NCBI RefSeq assembly: GCF_001632805.1
Contig: NZ_CP007220.1
Coordinates: forward strand, 4,712,001 to 4,776,000
Origin: Mycobacteroides chelonae CCUG 47445
GTDB lineage: Bacteria > Actinomycetota > Actinomycetes > Mycobacteriales > Mycobacteriaceae
DNA length: 64,000 bases
Reading direction: 5' to 3'
Translations under genes and position numbers: made by a program
In this document: in pieces, positions 1-9,217 of the stretch
Numbering within the stretch: position 1 is the stretch's first letter
Layout: each line of letters begins with the position of its first letter
The notes under the pieces: generated by a model
Databases searched by the model: none
Told to the model about the DNA's origin: nothing
What the model saw: the letters and a program-made list of their open reading frames with translations, nothing else

Positions 1-83
1 CACAAACGATGAGTGAGGGGCCGGGACATTCCTTAGCGGTTCACGCTGCCAACTGGGCCGATGTCCCTCACTATTGGTGTCCA

Positions 84-1352
84 ATGAACCTCTCTGCCCG
101 CCTCGTCGTCATGAACTTCCTGCAGTTCTTCGTGTGGGGAGCCTGGCTGTTGACGCTCGGGGCGTACTGGTTCAATGCGAAGCACTGGTCGGGAGCGCAC
201 TTCGGGGCCGTCTTCTCCACCATGGGTATTGCCGCGATCCTGACGCCGCCGATCATGGGGGTGATCGCCGACAAATGGGTGAACGCCGAAAAGCTCTACG
301 GGATCTTGCATCTGGGCGGAGCCGCAGCGCTATTCAGCCTCCCCCAGGTGAACAGCCCCACCGTCTTCTTCTGGGTTCTGCTGCTCAACATGCTGTGTTA
401 CATGCCGTCGCTGTCCCTGGCCATCACCGTCGCGTTCAACGCCCTCAAGGATGCCGGCAAGGACACCGTCGTGAGCTTCCCGCCGATCCGGGTGTGGGGC
501 ACCGTCGGATTCATCGCCGCATTACACACGGTGAGCCTGCTGAAGCTGGAAACCTCGGCCGGTCAGTTCTACGTCGCCGGAACGGCGGCACTACTCCTGG
601 GGCTCTACGCGTTCACGCTGCCCGGCTGTCCACCGAAGCTGGACGGCACGCGCAGCACCACATTCGCCGACAGATTCGGCCTCACCGCCTTCACCCTGTT
701 CCGTCACCGCAATATGGCCATCTTCTTCATCTTCGCGATGCTGCTCGGCGGTTCCCTGCAACTCACCAACGCCTACGGCGACACATTCCTGCACGACTTC
801 GCCACCATCGACGAGTACAAGGGCCTCTTCACCGTCGAGCATCCGGCGATCATCATGTCCATCTCACAGATCTCCGAGACATTGTTCATCCTGGCGATCC
901 CATTCTTCTTGCGCCACTTTGGAATCAAGGGGGTCATGCTCATGAGCATGACCGCTTGGACATTGCGTTTCGGGCTCTTTGCCTATGGCGATCCCGGCGC
1001 CGGGCTCTGGATGATCGTGTTGTCCTGCATCGTCTACGGCATGGCCTTCGACTTCTTCAATGTCTCGGGCCAGCTCTTCGTCGAGGACCAATGCGACCCC
1101 GCGATCCGGGCGAGCGCGCAGGGCCTGTTCATGTTGATGACCAACGGGGTCGGCGCCATGCTGGGCAGCCTCATCAGTGGAGCCGTCATCGAGTACTTCT
1201 TCACCTATCCGGATCAGAGCAAGGACTGGCACGGTATCTGGTTGAGTTTCGCCGGGTACTCGTTGGTGGTCGCGATCGCGTTCTTCCTGCTGTTCCGCCA
1301 CAAACCGGGCGAGAACGCCGTCGAAAACGCGCCCGCTACCGTGGGGGTGTGA
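84..1352 (+). CDS. NupG/XapB-type nucleoside:H+ symporter (MFS)
   Basis: This is a polytopic inner-membrane transporter of the nucleoside:proton symporter family within the MFS. From Met at 84 the protein is 422 aa, close to the roughly 418 aa of E. coli NupG. It carries the family's recognisable blocks: MNLSARLVVMNFLQFFVWGAW at the start, FPPIRVWGTVGFI, the long central run containing SISQISETLFIL, and FDFFNVSG and AIRASAQGLF near the end. About 12 hydrophobic segments are visible. An in-frame ATG at 9 would add 25 non-hydrophobic residues that the family lacks, so 84 is preferred. The stop overlaps the GTG of ptpB by 4 bp, which suggests translational coupling. The likely role is purine or pyrimidine nucleoside uptake; the substrate is inferred. 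Confidence 0.85.
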   Translation: MNLSARLVVMNFLQFFVWGAWLLTLGAYWFNAKHWSGAHFGAVFSTMGIAAILTPPIMGVIADKWVNAEKLYGILHLGGAAALFSLPQVNSPTVFFWVLLLNMLCYMPSLSLAITVAFNALKDAGKDTVVSFPPIRVWGTVGFIAALHTVSLLKLETSAGQFYVAGTAALLLGLYAFTLPGCPPKLDGTRSTTFADRFGLTAFTLFRHRNMAIFFIFAMLLGGSLQLTNAYGDTFLHDFATIDEYKGLFTVEHPAIIMSISQISETLFILAIPFFLRHFGIKGVMLMSMTAWTLRFGLFAYGDPGAGLWMIVLSCIVYGMAFDFFNVSGQLFVEDQCDPAIRASAQGLFMLMTNGVGAMLGSLISGAVIEYFFTYPDQSKDWHGIWLSFAGYSLVVAIAFFLLFRHKPGENAVENAPATVGV

Positions 1353-2179
1353 CGATCTCCGATGCTGAATCGACCGCCTCCCCCGCAGACAGCCCTGTGG
1401 AGGGCATCTGGAACTTCCGGGACGTCGGCGGTGCGGATTCGCCCGTCACACTCAGGCCCGGGGTGTTGTTTCGGTCCTCTGAACTGAGCGGTCTGACCGC
1501 GGCAGGCGCCCAGACACTGCGCTCCCTCGGCATCACCGATCTGTACGACCTGCGCAGCCCCACCGAGATTGCACGCACCGGTTCCGATCGGGTGGACGAT
1601 GCAATCCGGGTACACGAGGTTCCCTTCGCCACCCCAGCTGCCGGGGAGGAGCGCGCTCCACACGAGATCGCCTATCGGCAGATGATGATCACGAGTATGA
1701 CTTCGGGCCGGGGCCCTGATCCGGCATCCCAAGTGGAGTTCATGCTGGCCGAGTACCGCCGGTTCGTCGAACTCCCCGGCACGCTCGTCGCCCTCAAGGC
1801 AGTGGCCAACCAACTCGCCAGCGGTGCAACGGCTTTGGTGCACTGCGCGGCAGGCAAGGACCGTACCGGTCTTCTCATCGGGGTATTGCTGCACACGGTA
1901 GGCATCGACTACGCCGATATCGCCGCGGACTACCTGCTCAGCAATGCGGCGATCGGCTCGATGCGGGCCCATATCTCCGCACAGATGGCTGCCGCCGAAC
2001 CAGAGCTGGCGCAGACCATGGCTGCGATGCTCTCCGATGAGGTGCTCGGGGTTCGCGAGGAATACCTCGACACCGGATTCAGCGAAATCGCAAAGCTTTT
2101 CGGGTCACCCGAGGCGATGGTCACTGCTGCCGGAATCGACGGCGATGGCCTTGCGGCACTGCGCAAAGCACTGACCTAG
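1349..2179 (+). CDS. ptpB: Protein tyrosine/serine phosphatase PtpB
   Basis: This is a cysteine-dependent tyrosine/serine phosphatase of the PtpB family, 276 aa from the GTG at 1349, the same length as M. tuberculosis PtpB (Rv0153c). The N-terminal WNFRDVGG block and the P-loop HCAAGKDRTG are clear. The catalytic Cys is residue 166 and the phosphate-binding Arg is residue 172 (C-X5-R). M. tuberculosis PtpB is an exported triple-specificity phosphatase that acts on host signalling and phosphoinositides; secretion here is inferred, since no signal peptide is visible. The start codon overlaps the upstream transporter stop (GTGA). The gene converges on the DUF456 gene with only 8 bp between the stops. 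One oddity is HCAAGKD where M. tuberculosis has HCFAGKD, which may change the active-site pocket. Confidence 0.9.
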   Translation: MTISDAESTASPADSPVEGIWNFRDVGGADSPVTLRPGVLFRSSELSGLTAAGAQTLRSLGITDLYDLRSPTEIARTGSDRVDDAIRVHEVPFATPAAGEERAPHEIAYRQMMITSMTSGRGPDPASQVEFMLAEYRRFVELPGTLVALKAVANQLASGATALVHCAAGKDRTGLLIGVLLHTVGIDYADIAADYLLSNAAIGSMRAHISAQMAAAEPELAQTMAAMLSDEVLGVREEYLDTGFSEIAKLFGSPEAMVTAAGIDGDGLAALRKALT

Positions 2180-2187
2180 AAGACGAT

Positions 2188-2667
2188 TCAGACCAGTACG
2201 GCACCCAGCCAGATACCTGCCGACACCATCGCGCCCGCCATCTCGATGCCGATCGAGGTGGCGACCGCCTTCACAGCCGTGACGGTCGCGGCCCACGCCT
2301 GCTTCTGGCTGCTGCGGCGCAGGAATTCCGCGAGGTAGATACCGAGCACGAAGCCGATCACCAACCCCACCACCGGGATGATGAAAAACCCGATGATCGC
2401 TACGGCGCCGCCGAGCATCAGGCTCAGCGTGGGCACGCCTGCCTCGCGCATGCGCGCAGCGGGCCATACGTATTTCACCACCGTGGTCACGACGGCCAGT
2501 GCCACCACAATGCCAAGGACCACCCAGGCTTTCGTGCTCGATTCGATGAGGGCCCACGCCCCGATGGAGAGCACCACCAGCGTTGTTCCGGGAACCATCG
2601 GCACCACGATGCCGACCATTCCGATGGCTATCCCCAGGGCGACGAGCAGCAGCCCACCGACACTCAT
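2188..2667 (-). CDS. DUF456 family membrane protein
   Basis: This is a 159-aa, strongly hydrophobic protein with Gly- and Val-rich membrane segments, matching the DUF456 family (multi-pass, function unknown). The PMVPGTTLVVL and GFFIIPVVGLVIGFVLG blocks are typical. It starts 11 bp after the stop of the Mce-associated protein gene on the same strand, so it is very likely the last gene of the mce transcription unit. Its position suggests an accessory role in the envelope or in the Mce transporter. That is inference from context only. Confidence 0.75.
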   Translation of the reverse strand: MSVGGLLLVALGIAIGMVGIVVPMVPGTTLVVLSIGAWALIESSTKAWVVLGIVVALAVVTTVVKYVWPAARMREAGVPTLSLMLGGAVAIIGFFIIPVVGLVIGFVLGIYLAEFLRRSSQKQAWAATVTAVKAVATSIGIEMAGAMVSAGIWLGAVLV

Positions 2668-2678
2668 CAGCGGAGCGG

Positions 2679-3404
2679 CTAAGTCAGTTCGACATCGCTG
2701 GCAAGCCAGCGTCCGTCGACCTTCTCCATGGTTATCTGAACGCGGCTACGGTCCATGCGTGCATCCGGAACCGCCACATTGGACACTGCCTGATCGATGA
2801 ACATCAGCACCTCGACCTTGTCGGGCGTCGCCGACTTCACCGCGGAATCGACCACAACACCCGTTGCCTTGGCCTTGTTCTCGATCATGACCTGGCGCAG
2901 CGTGGTGCTGGACTCGGAGTACTTCTGCTTGAAGTCACCGGTAGACCTGTCCAGCGTCTTGCTGGAACTCTCATCGAGTTTGGCGCTGTCCACGTTGATC
3001 ATGACGTTGGCGAATTCCTGTGCCGCGGCCAGTGCCTCACGAGATGACCGCTCCTCGATGCGCTGTTCTTCGTAGAGCCGCCCGATGATGGCTGTCCCGG
3101 CGGCGATCGCGATGACCACCAATGCGGCGGCGGTCAAGGCCCAGTGACGGGCCCGGAACCGCTTCGGGCCCTGTTCCTCTTCGTCCGGTTCGAGGCTGAT
3201 GTCCTCGTCATCGGCGTCCTTCGAGGCCTCGGCGTCCTTCGAATCCGTGGAGTCTTTCTCAGATGTGTCCGCATCGAGGTCAGCGACCTCTTCTCCAGCA
3301 GCTTCCGTTGCCTTGTCCGCCGAGGATTCGACCTTCTCCGCATCCGAGGTCACCGCAGACTCATCCGCGTTCTTGGCGTCCTTGCCGGCAACGTCATCTG
3401 CCAT
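2679..3404 (-). CDS. Mce-associated membrane protein (Mas-type)
   Basis: This 241-aa protein has three parts. Residues 1-80 are low-complexity and acidic (Asp, Glu, Ser and Ala rich) and probably cytoplasmic. A single transmembrane helix spans about 88-108. The extracytoplasmic C-terminal domain runs from about 115 to 241 and has the look of a cystatin/NTF2-like Mce-associated domain (ALAAAQEFANVMINVDS, later RVQITMEKVDGRWLASDVEL). Such proteins are encoded directly after mceF in mycobacterial mce operons and are thought to stabilise the Mce complex, as described for OmamA/LucA-type partners. It lies 45 bp downstream of mceF. Assignment rests on architecture and position. Confidence 0.85.
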   Translation of the reverse strand: MADDVAGKDAKNADESAVTSDAEKVESSADKATEAAGEEVADLDADTSEKDSTDSKDAEASKDADDEDISLEPDEEEQGPKRFRARHWALTAAALVVIAIAAGTAIIGRLYEEQRIEERSSREALAAAQEFANVMINVDSAKLDESSSKTLDRSTGDFKQKYSESSTTLRQVMIENKAKATGVVVDSAVKSATPDKVEVLMFIDQAVSNVAVPDARMDRSRVQITMEKVDGRWLASDVELT

Positions 3405-3449
3405 GGTTGTGCTCCTTGCGCGTGTTGCTTGGTACCGGTCCGAACGTAC

Positions 3450-4820
3450 CTAGCGTCCGGTAGGTGGAGTATTACCGAAACCGGGTGGCGGCGCAGGTGC
3501 ATCGGGAGGCAGAGGCGCATCCCCGGGAATCGGCAGAGGCCACTGCGGTCCACCATACGGCGTCGGAATGCTCCACTTACCGCGCGGCGTCGGATCGGAC
3601 ACCTTGGACAGATCGGCGTTGGGCGGCGGGCCCGCGGTGTCATCGTCGGCCGGACGCGGAGCGTTGCGCGCACCGCGCACCAACATCGCCGGGTCCGGAT
3701 TGGCGCAGTACGTGGAGTACAGCGCCGGCTCATAGAAGCTGGCATCCGAGACGGGCTTGCGCGGTGTCGCGTAATCACAGGTGGGTCGCGGATACAGCAG
3801 GTCCGCAAGCGCCCAGATGGCCCCGTCATGGAAGATCGTCGCCGCGCTCTCCAGCGCCGACCCACGCACCTCCGGTCCCGGGAACAGGGCGTTGAGGGCG
3901 GGGACTCGCACGTAGTTCAACTGAGCGACCGTCGCGAGATTGCCCAACAGCTGCACCATGGTGTCGGAGTTGTCGGTGAAGAGATTGTCCACGCTGTGCA
4001 ACGTCTGCGGGGCACGCCCGAGCAGCGTGCGGAAGCCGCCGTCCATCTTCTTCAACCCGCCGAAGGTGCTCCCCAGCTGCTGGCCGGTCGCGTCCAATCC
4101 CGAATTGAGGTCGACGAGCGTGGAGAAAGTCACCTTGCTCGACTTCAACAGGGTCACCGTCTCCGGCAACACACCATCGAGGGTCGTGATGAGGAAGGTG
4201 CCGCCATCGAAGATGTCGCCAAGCTTCTCCGGGCCTTGCGTGCTGACCCCGAGTTCCTTACGGATGGTGCTCAGCTTCTCGGTATCGAGCTGTGCCAGCA
4301 GCCCATCGGAATCGGCCAGCACCTGCGCCAGGGTTATCGGAGTAGTCGCCTGACCCAGCGCGATCACGCTGTTGTTCTTCAGAAATGGGCCGTCGTTCGT
4401 CGTCGGCCGGAAGTCGAGGTACTGCTCACCGGCGGGCGATAGTCCGGAAACCCGCACCTCGCTGTTGACCGGCAGCTTCACCGCGCCGTCGATCGCCGCG
4501 GTCGCGACCACGCCGCCCTTCTCGAGATTGACGGACTGCACCCGGCCGATCGGCACTCCGCGCAGCGTGACTTCCTGATTCGGCAGCAGCCCACCGGATT
4601 CGTGCAGCTGCACCTTCACCTGGTACTTGGACTCGATCGGATTGACCTTCAGAGTCCCGAACATCACGTAACCGACGCAGATGACGAGGATGGCCACCAG
4701 GCCCACTACGGACAGCCATTTCCAGCTGCGCTTGAAGACATCGGACAGCGCAACCAACCCTCGCGAGAGCGATTCCAGCAGACCGTTGGACTGGGTGGGT
4801 CCCGTCGCGGGGGCGGTCAT
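3450..4820 (-). CDS. mceF: MCE family protein, MceF position
   Basis: This 456-aa protein is the sixth MCE subunit of the operon. An N-terminal membrane anchor lies at about 38-58 (WLSVVGLVAILVICVGYVMF). The MlaD/MCE domain follows at about 62-145 (GGLLPNQEVTLRGVPIGRVQSV, GLSPAGEQYLDFRP), then a helical region and a Pro-rich tail. MCE subunits form a hexameric tube across the periplasm that carries lipids to the YrbE permease. The start overlaps the mceE stop by 4 bp (ATGA). No lipobox is present, which agrees with an F rather than an E subunit. The position letter is certain from order; which numbered mycobacterial mce operon this is cannot be settled by eye. Confidence 0.93.
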   Translation of the reverse strand: MTAPATGPTQSNGLLESLSRGLVALSDVFKRSWKWLSVVGLVAILVICVGYVMFGTLKVNPIESKYQVKVQLHESGGLLPNQEVTLRGVPIGRVQSVNLEKGGVVATAAIDGAVKLPVNSEVRVSGLSPAGEQYLDFRPTTNDGPFLKNNSVIALGQATTPITLAQVLADSDGLLAQLDTEKLSTIRKELGVSTQGPEKLGDIFDGGTFLITTLDGVLPETVTLLKSSKVTFSTLVDLNSGLDATGQQLGSTFGGLKKMDGGFRTLLGRAPQTLHSVDNLFTDNSDTMVQLLGNLATVAQLNYVRVPALNALFPGPEVRGSALESAATIFHDGAIWALADLLYPRPTCDYATPRKPVSDASFYEPALYSTYCANPDPAMLVRGARNAPRPADDDTAGPPPNADLSKVSDPTPRGKWSIPTPYGGPQWPLPIPGDAPLPPDAPAPPPGFGNTPPTGR

Positions 4821-6010
4821 CGGCCCGGTCCCGGTTCGGGCGCAGGTGCCGGCGCGGGAGCAGGCGCAGGCTCCGGGGCAGGCGGCATGGGCGGGTTCGG
4901 TCCCTGACCCACGACGCGTTCTTGCAACCGGTACAACGAGTACTTGAAGCTACCGACCAGATAACCCCAGTCGGCCTGCTTGGGACCATGGAATGTCGGA
5001 TCGCCCTTGTATCCGGCGTCGGGCCAGTTGCCCAGCGCGAGCTTGGCCATGTTCACGTCGACGGCCAGGGCGCTACCCGCATTCGCCTTCACCAACACCG
5101 GGAGCAGTCGGTTCAAGGCGACCAGGCTGGTATCCGGGCTCACGGCAATGTCGTTGAAGCCCCGCGCAATCGAGTTGAAATCGGCGATCATGCTGCGCGA
5201 GTCGGTGCCCTGGATCGACGGGAACTTCGCCAACTGATCGGAGATGTGACCGGCGGTGTCGGCGAGATCTCCGACCTGGTCGGGATCAACAGCCTTCAAC
5301 GCCGGCGCACCGGCCTCCAGCAGATCGTTGATGGTCTTCTCTCGGGCCGACAGTGTCGCGGCCAGCTGGGAGGTCCTGTCCAACGAGTTCTGAATCTGTG
5401 ACGACCGGCCGTTGAGCGTGCCCATCAACTGATCGGACTGCTTCACGATCTCGCCAAACACGATGCCGTTACTGCCATTACCGCCGGAAGACTTACCGAG
5501 CCCGTTCACCACGTGCGTCAGATTGCGGATGACGCCGCCGTTGACGAGCACGGCAGCGGAGGCGAGCACGCCTTCGACGGTGGCCGCCGACGACGTGTTG
5601 TCAAGATCCAGCGTGCCGCCATCCTTGAGGAGCTGACCGGTGACTTTGGCAGGCGGGGTGACCGCCACGAACACATCACCCAGTGGGGTGGCCGTGCGCA
5701 GTTGCGCCGTGGTTCCGACGGGCAACCGCACGCCTTCGCGGATGCGCAGCTGGACTACCGCGACATAGTCGACGGCTTCCATCGACTCGACCTCGCCGAC
5801 GTCGGCCCCGCCGAGACGCACCTTGGCCTTCGCGGGAAGGTTGAGCGCGTTGGCGAATCGCGCGGTCAGCTGGTAGGACTGCGAGCCCATGTTGGGAGCC
5901 GGAAGCGGCAGGCTGTCGAGTCCCGGCGGGGTGCACGCAGATACGGCCAGCACACCGGCCGCGGCCACTGCGGCGACCCTCAGCTTGGAAACCTTCAAAC
6001 GGCTCATCAC
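4817..6010 (-). CDS. mceE: MCE family lipoprotein, MceE position (LprK type)
   Basis: This 397-aa predicted lipoprotein has a signal peptide ending in the lipobox VSAC with the modified Cys at residue 26, as expected for the MceE/LprK subunit. The MCE domain spans roughly 45-120 (KAKVRLGGADVGEVESM and later GDVFVAVTPP). The C-terminus is an alternating Pro-Ala/Pro-Glu tail (residues about 373-397), probably spanning or contacting the cell wall. The GTG at 6010 gives the 4-bp overlap seen throughout the operon; an ATG at 6007 directly follows and would serve equally well. Confidence 0.93.
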   Translation of the reverse strand: MMSRLKVSKLRVAAVAAAGVLAVSACTPPGLDSLPLPAPNMGSQSYQLTARFANALNLPAKAKVRLGGADVGEVESMEAVDYVAVVQLRIREGVRLPVGTTAQLRTATPLGDVFVAVTPPAKVTGQLLKDGGTLDLDNTSSAATVEGVLASAAVLVNGGVIRNLTHVVNGLGKSSGGNGSNGIVFGEIVKQSDQLMGTLNGRSSQIQNSLDRTSQLAATLSAREKTINDLLEAGAPALKAVDPDQVGDLADTAGHISDQLAKFPSIQGTDSRSMIADFNSIARGFNDIAVSPDTSLVALNRLLPVLVKANAGSALAVDVNMAKLALGNWPDAGYKGDPTFHGPKQADWGYLVGSFKYSLYRLQERVVGQGPNPPMPPAPEPAPAPAPAPAPEPGPGR

Positions 6011-7146
6011 TGCCCCATCCTGGCCATGCCGTCGAGCATGTAGGTCAGTCCGAAATCGGGTCCGTAATCGGCCGGCGTTCCGGTGCTGCAGCCGAGCTGC
6101 CGCAGACCCATCATGTTGCAGATCTCCTTGGTGAACTGGCTCTCGAAGAGCAGCTTGTCCAACAGCGGGTGCAGGCGGATCGACCCGTTCACCGGGTCGA
6201 TGACACGGTCCACGTTGTCGAGCGTCAGCGGCAGCAGATCCAGAGTTTCCTTGAGCTCGCGCTGGTTGTCGGTCAACGACTGCAAGGTGACATTGCCGTT
6301 TCCGATGAGACCCTTGATGACGTCGCGGTTCTTGTCGAGGAGTTCGGCGGTGCTCTTGAGCACCTCGTTGGCCTTGCGGCCGGTGTCCCCGGTACCGAAT
6401 CGCTCGGCGGCCAGCACGTCCGCCGTGCCGTGCACCGCGGAACCGAACTGACGAATGGCCTTGTCGTTCTCCCCCATCGCGTTCACCAGCGAGCTCACGC
6501 TCTTGATGATCGTGGTGAGCTGATCCTTGGTCTCGGCGCCATCGGTGGTCATCTTCAAGGCCTTCGACAGCTCATCGAGAGCGGTCTTGACCTGTTCACC
6601 GTTGCCCGAAGCAGCCTGCGCGCCGATGCTGACCAGGTCAGCCGCCGGACCGCCGCCCTTTCCGTCGCCCTTCATCGCCGAAGCGAGCTTGTCGACGGTG
6701 GCCAGTACGCGGTCAAACCCGACGGGGGTGCGAGTGCGGTCGAGCGGAATGACATCGCCATCCTTGAGCACCGGGCCCTCGGTGTATGGCGGGCTCAACG
6801 CCACATGCCGATCGGTGAGGACCGAGCTGGTGAAGGCGGCGGCGATGACATTCGCAGGTACCTTCACGTCTTTGTCGACGTTGAACTTGACCTCGACGTA
6901 GGTGCCCTTGGCCTCCACCGATTCGATGGCGCCCACCGGCAGGCCGAGTACCTCGACCACATTGCCGACGAAAAGGCCAGAGCCTTCATCGAATTGGGCG
7001 GTGACGGAGATCTTGTCGTCCACCACACCGGCCTTGCGCAGACCCAGGTAGCCACCAATCGCGGCGGCAATCACCAGCACCGAAACCACACCGATCATGA
7101 AGACGCGGCGGGCGGTGGACCCCTGCTGTGTCACGTTCACACTCAT
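6007..7146 (-). CDS. mceD: MCE family protein, MceD position
   Basis: This is a 379-aa MCE subunit. The transmembrane anchor is at about 14-36 (VFMIGVVSVLVIAAAIGGYLGL) and the MCE domain follows (GSGLFVGNVVEVLGLPVGAIESV, VLTDRHVALSPPY). A long amphipathic helical region then ends with MGLRQLGCSTG near the C-terminus. The ATG at 7146 is chosen because it makes the 4-bp ATGA overlap with mceC. An upstream in-frame start at 7206 would run inside the mceC coding sequence and lacks family likeness. It forms part of the lipid-transport tube with the other five subunits. Confidence 0.93.
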   Translation of the reverse strand: MSVNVTQQGSTARRVFMIGVVSVLVIAAAIGGYLGLRKAGVVDDKISVTAQFDEGSGLFVGNVVEVLGLPVGAIESVEAKGTYVEVKFNVDKDVKVPANVIAAAFTSSVLTDRHVALSPPYTEGPVLKDGDVIPLDRTRTPVGFDRVLATVDKLASAMKGDGKGGGPAADLVSIGAQAASGNGEQVKTALDELSKALKMTTDGAETKDQLTTIIKSVSSLVNAMGENDKAIRQFGSAVHGTADVLAAERFGTGDTGRKANEVLKSTAELLDKNRDVIKGLIGNGNVTLQSLTDNQRELKETLDLLPLTLDNVDRVIDPVNGSIRLHPLLDKLLFESQFTKEICNMMGLRQLGCSTGTPADYGPDFGLTYMLDGMARMGQ

Positions 7147-8168
7147 GCGCAGTCCTTGAAGTACTCGAGCAGACCCCATTGCTCCGCGCGGCTGCTGATC
7201 GCGCACATCCAGTTGTCCACCACCAGACCGTTGGTCAGGTTGATGTTCATGGAGTACGCCGAACCGGTGGCATTGGTCAGGTTCCTCAGCGGGACGGGCA
7301 AGATCTGCAACAGGTTTCGTACGTAGTCGTCATGGTCGCTGGCCATCGCCGTGACTTCCCGCAGCTGCTGTAACAGCTTCTCGAATGCTGGCCGGTCCTT
7401 GACGACGACCTTGCTCAGCAGGTCGACCACCTTGGTGATCGACGCCATCAGGCGCTGGAACGATGCCTTGCGGGATACGAACTCTCCCAATAGGTCCCGC
7501 CCCTGGAAGACTAGGTGCCCGAGATTCGCCTGCTGCCGATGCAACGTGGCGGTGACGGTGGACGCACTCTTGAGCAACTCGCCGATCTGCGTGCGGCGGG
7601 TGGAAACAATCCCCGAGAGTTCCTTCAGGTTCTTCATGGCCTCGGGCAGCGCCTCCGGCAGCCCCTCGAGCTGCTTGGCCAAGATATCGATGGACTGCGC
7701 CAGCTTGGTCGTGTCGACCTGTTCATAGGTGGCAGCGGTGTCCGCGAGCAGCGCCTGTAGGTCGTACGGCACCTCAGTGTGCGATAACGCGATTCGCTTG
7801 TTCGGGATGACCCCGGCACCGCGCGGCCGCAGCTCGACGTATCGCGAACCGAGCAGCGTGGTGGTCTTGATCGCGGCCTGGGTCTCGGCGCCCAGCTTCA
7901 CCTCATCCCGGACGCGCATGTCGACCAGGACCTTGGTGCCGTCGAGCACAACGCTTTTGACCTCGCCGACATCAACCCCGGCGACACTGACGTAGTCGCC
8001 CTTCTTGAGCTGCGCCGCCTGCGCGAACTCTGCCTTGTACCGGGTGTATCCGAAGCCGATCTGACGGAACAGCAGCATCGACGCGATGATCGCCGTAACG
8101 ACACCGACGGCGATCATGCCGATCCAGAACTTGCTGCGGTCTTCTAGCCTGCGTTCACGGGGGCTCAT
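7143..8168 (-). CDS. mceC: MCE family protein, MceC position
   Basis: This 341-aa MCE subunit starts at the ATG at 8168, which overlaps the mceB stop by 4 bp. An alternative start 15 bp upstream is less likely. It has a membrane anchor at about 15-37 (FWIGMIAVGVVTAIIASMLLF) and an MCE domain (LKKGDYVSVAGVDVGEVKSV, TTLLGSRYVELRPRG). A helical domain rich in Leu, Gln and Lys follows, ending in CA after EQWGLLEYFKD. It lacks the long Pro-rich tail found on many MceC proteins of other mce operons, so this is a short variant. Confidence 0.92.
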   Translation of the reverse strand: MSPRERRLEDRSKFWIGMIAVGVVTAIIASMLLFRQIGFGYTRYKAEFAQAAQLKKGDYVSVAGVDVGEVKSVVLDGTKVLVDMRVRDEVKLGAETQAAIKTTTLLGSRYVELRPRGAGVIPNKRIALSHTEVPYDLQALLADTAATYEQVDTTKLAQSIDILAKQLEGLPEALPEAMKNLKELSGIVSTRRTQIGELLKSASTVTATLHRQQANLGHLVFQGRDLLGEFVSRKASFQRLMASITKVVDLLSKVVVKDRPAFEKLLQQLREVTAMASDHDDYVRNLLQILPVPLRNLTNATGSAYSMNINLTNGLVVDNWMCAISSRAEQWGLLEYFKDCA

Positions 8169-9217
8169 TCGATCCCTCGGCATTTCGGTGTGTACTTCGC
8201 GACACCACCGTGCGTGGCGTGCCGGACAATGGCGGGCACCAGGTCATTGAGGCCCGGGAAGAATCCGTTGATGTTCAGTTGGCAGGCATACGAATTGCCG
8301 TACGCACCGTCTTGCATCGTGCGGGCCAGTCCCTTCAGAAGCAGCGGCAGGTTGGAGCCCAGGAAGGCGAACTGGTCCTTGTTGGCGAGGATGTGCGCTG
8401 CAGTGCCCGGCTCGCGATAGACGAGTTCCTGCAACTGCGGGTACACGTTGTCGCCGATGGTCTGGATCCGGCTAACGACATGCGTGGCCGAACCGATGGA
8501 CGAGACCAGGCTCTGGCGCCGGTTGTCCAGCTCCCCGACGACGTTCTGGCTCTGGACCACGAGCTGGTCCAGGTTGTCGTTCTGCTTGGCGACGTTCTCC
8601 AGAACCGTGTTGAGGTTCTCGATGAGCCCACCCAGCGACTGATCGCGTCCGGCAAAGGATTTCGTGATCTCGGTGGTCTGTGCCACCACATGGGCCAGCG
8701 CGCCCCGGTCACCGGCGAAAGCGTCGATGAGCCCGTTGGACAGGTTGTCCACCTGCTTCGGATCCAGCAGGGTGAACAGCGGCTCGAATCCGTTGAGCAG
8801 CGCGCCGACGTCGAAAGACGGCTCCGTGCGCTCCACGGGAATCACGCTGCCTTCGGGCAGGCGTTCCGGGCTGCCGTCCAGACCACGAGACAGCGAGATG
8901 TATCGCTGTCCGATGATGTTCTGGTAGGTCACCGAGACGATCGAATTGCCGTACAGGTTCTGGTTGCTCTTCACCCGGAACTTGAGCTTGGCCAGTGAGC
9001 CGTCCAGTTCGATCGAGTCGACGCGGCCCACACGCACACCTGCGATGCGCACGTCGTCGCCGACGCGCACACCGGTGACGTCGGTGAAGATCGCGCTGTA
9101 GCTCTTTGTCGAGCCCGTGGTGTCGCGGCGCAGGGTGCCGTACACCAGAGTCGTCACGCCGATGGCGAACACGACGAATAGCGATAGTCCGATCACCGCG
9201 GCCCGGAAGTTCTTCAT
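8165..9217 (-). CDS. mceB: MCE family protein, MceB position
   Basis: This 350-aa MCE subunit has an N-terminal hydrophobic anchor at about 5-28. The MCE domain includes VRVGDDVRIAGVRVGRVDSIEL and the conserved NIIGQRYISLSRG. The C-terminal half is helical and ends with a short Cys-containing tail (KYTPKCRGIE). Length and order match MceB proteins. The start overlaps the mceA stop by 4 bp (ATGA). Confidence 0.93.
   Translation of the reverse strand: MKNFRAAVIGLSLFVVFAIGVTTLVYGTLRRDTTGSTKSYSAIFTDVTGVRVGDDVRIAGVRVGRVDSIELDGSLAKLKFRVKSNQNLYGNSIVSVTYQNIIGQRYISLSRGLDGSPERLPEGSVIPVERTEPSFDVGALLNGFEPLFTLLDPKQVDNLSNGLIDAFAGDRGALAHVVAQTTEITKSFAGRDQSLGGLIENLNTVLENVAKQNDNLDQLVVQSQNVVGELDNRRQSLVSSIGSATHVVSRIQTIGDNVYPQLQELVYREPGTAAHILANKDQFAFLGSNLPLLLKGLARTMQDGAYGNSYACQLNINGFFPGLNDLVPAIVRHATHGGVAKYTPKCRGIE

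Noticed and set aside
74..1348. Long open frame upstream of and continuous with ptpB
   Set aside because: It is the +1 shadow of the transporter gene, Arg- and His-rich with no family likeness. PtpB starts at the GTG at 1349.
4820..4890. Alternating Pro-Ala DNA repeat
   Set aside because: It encodes the Pro-rich tail of MceE and needs no separate repeat annotation.
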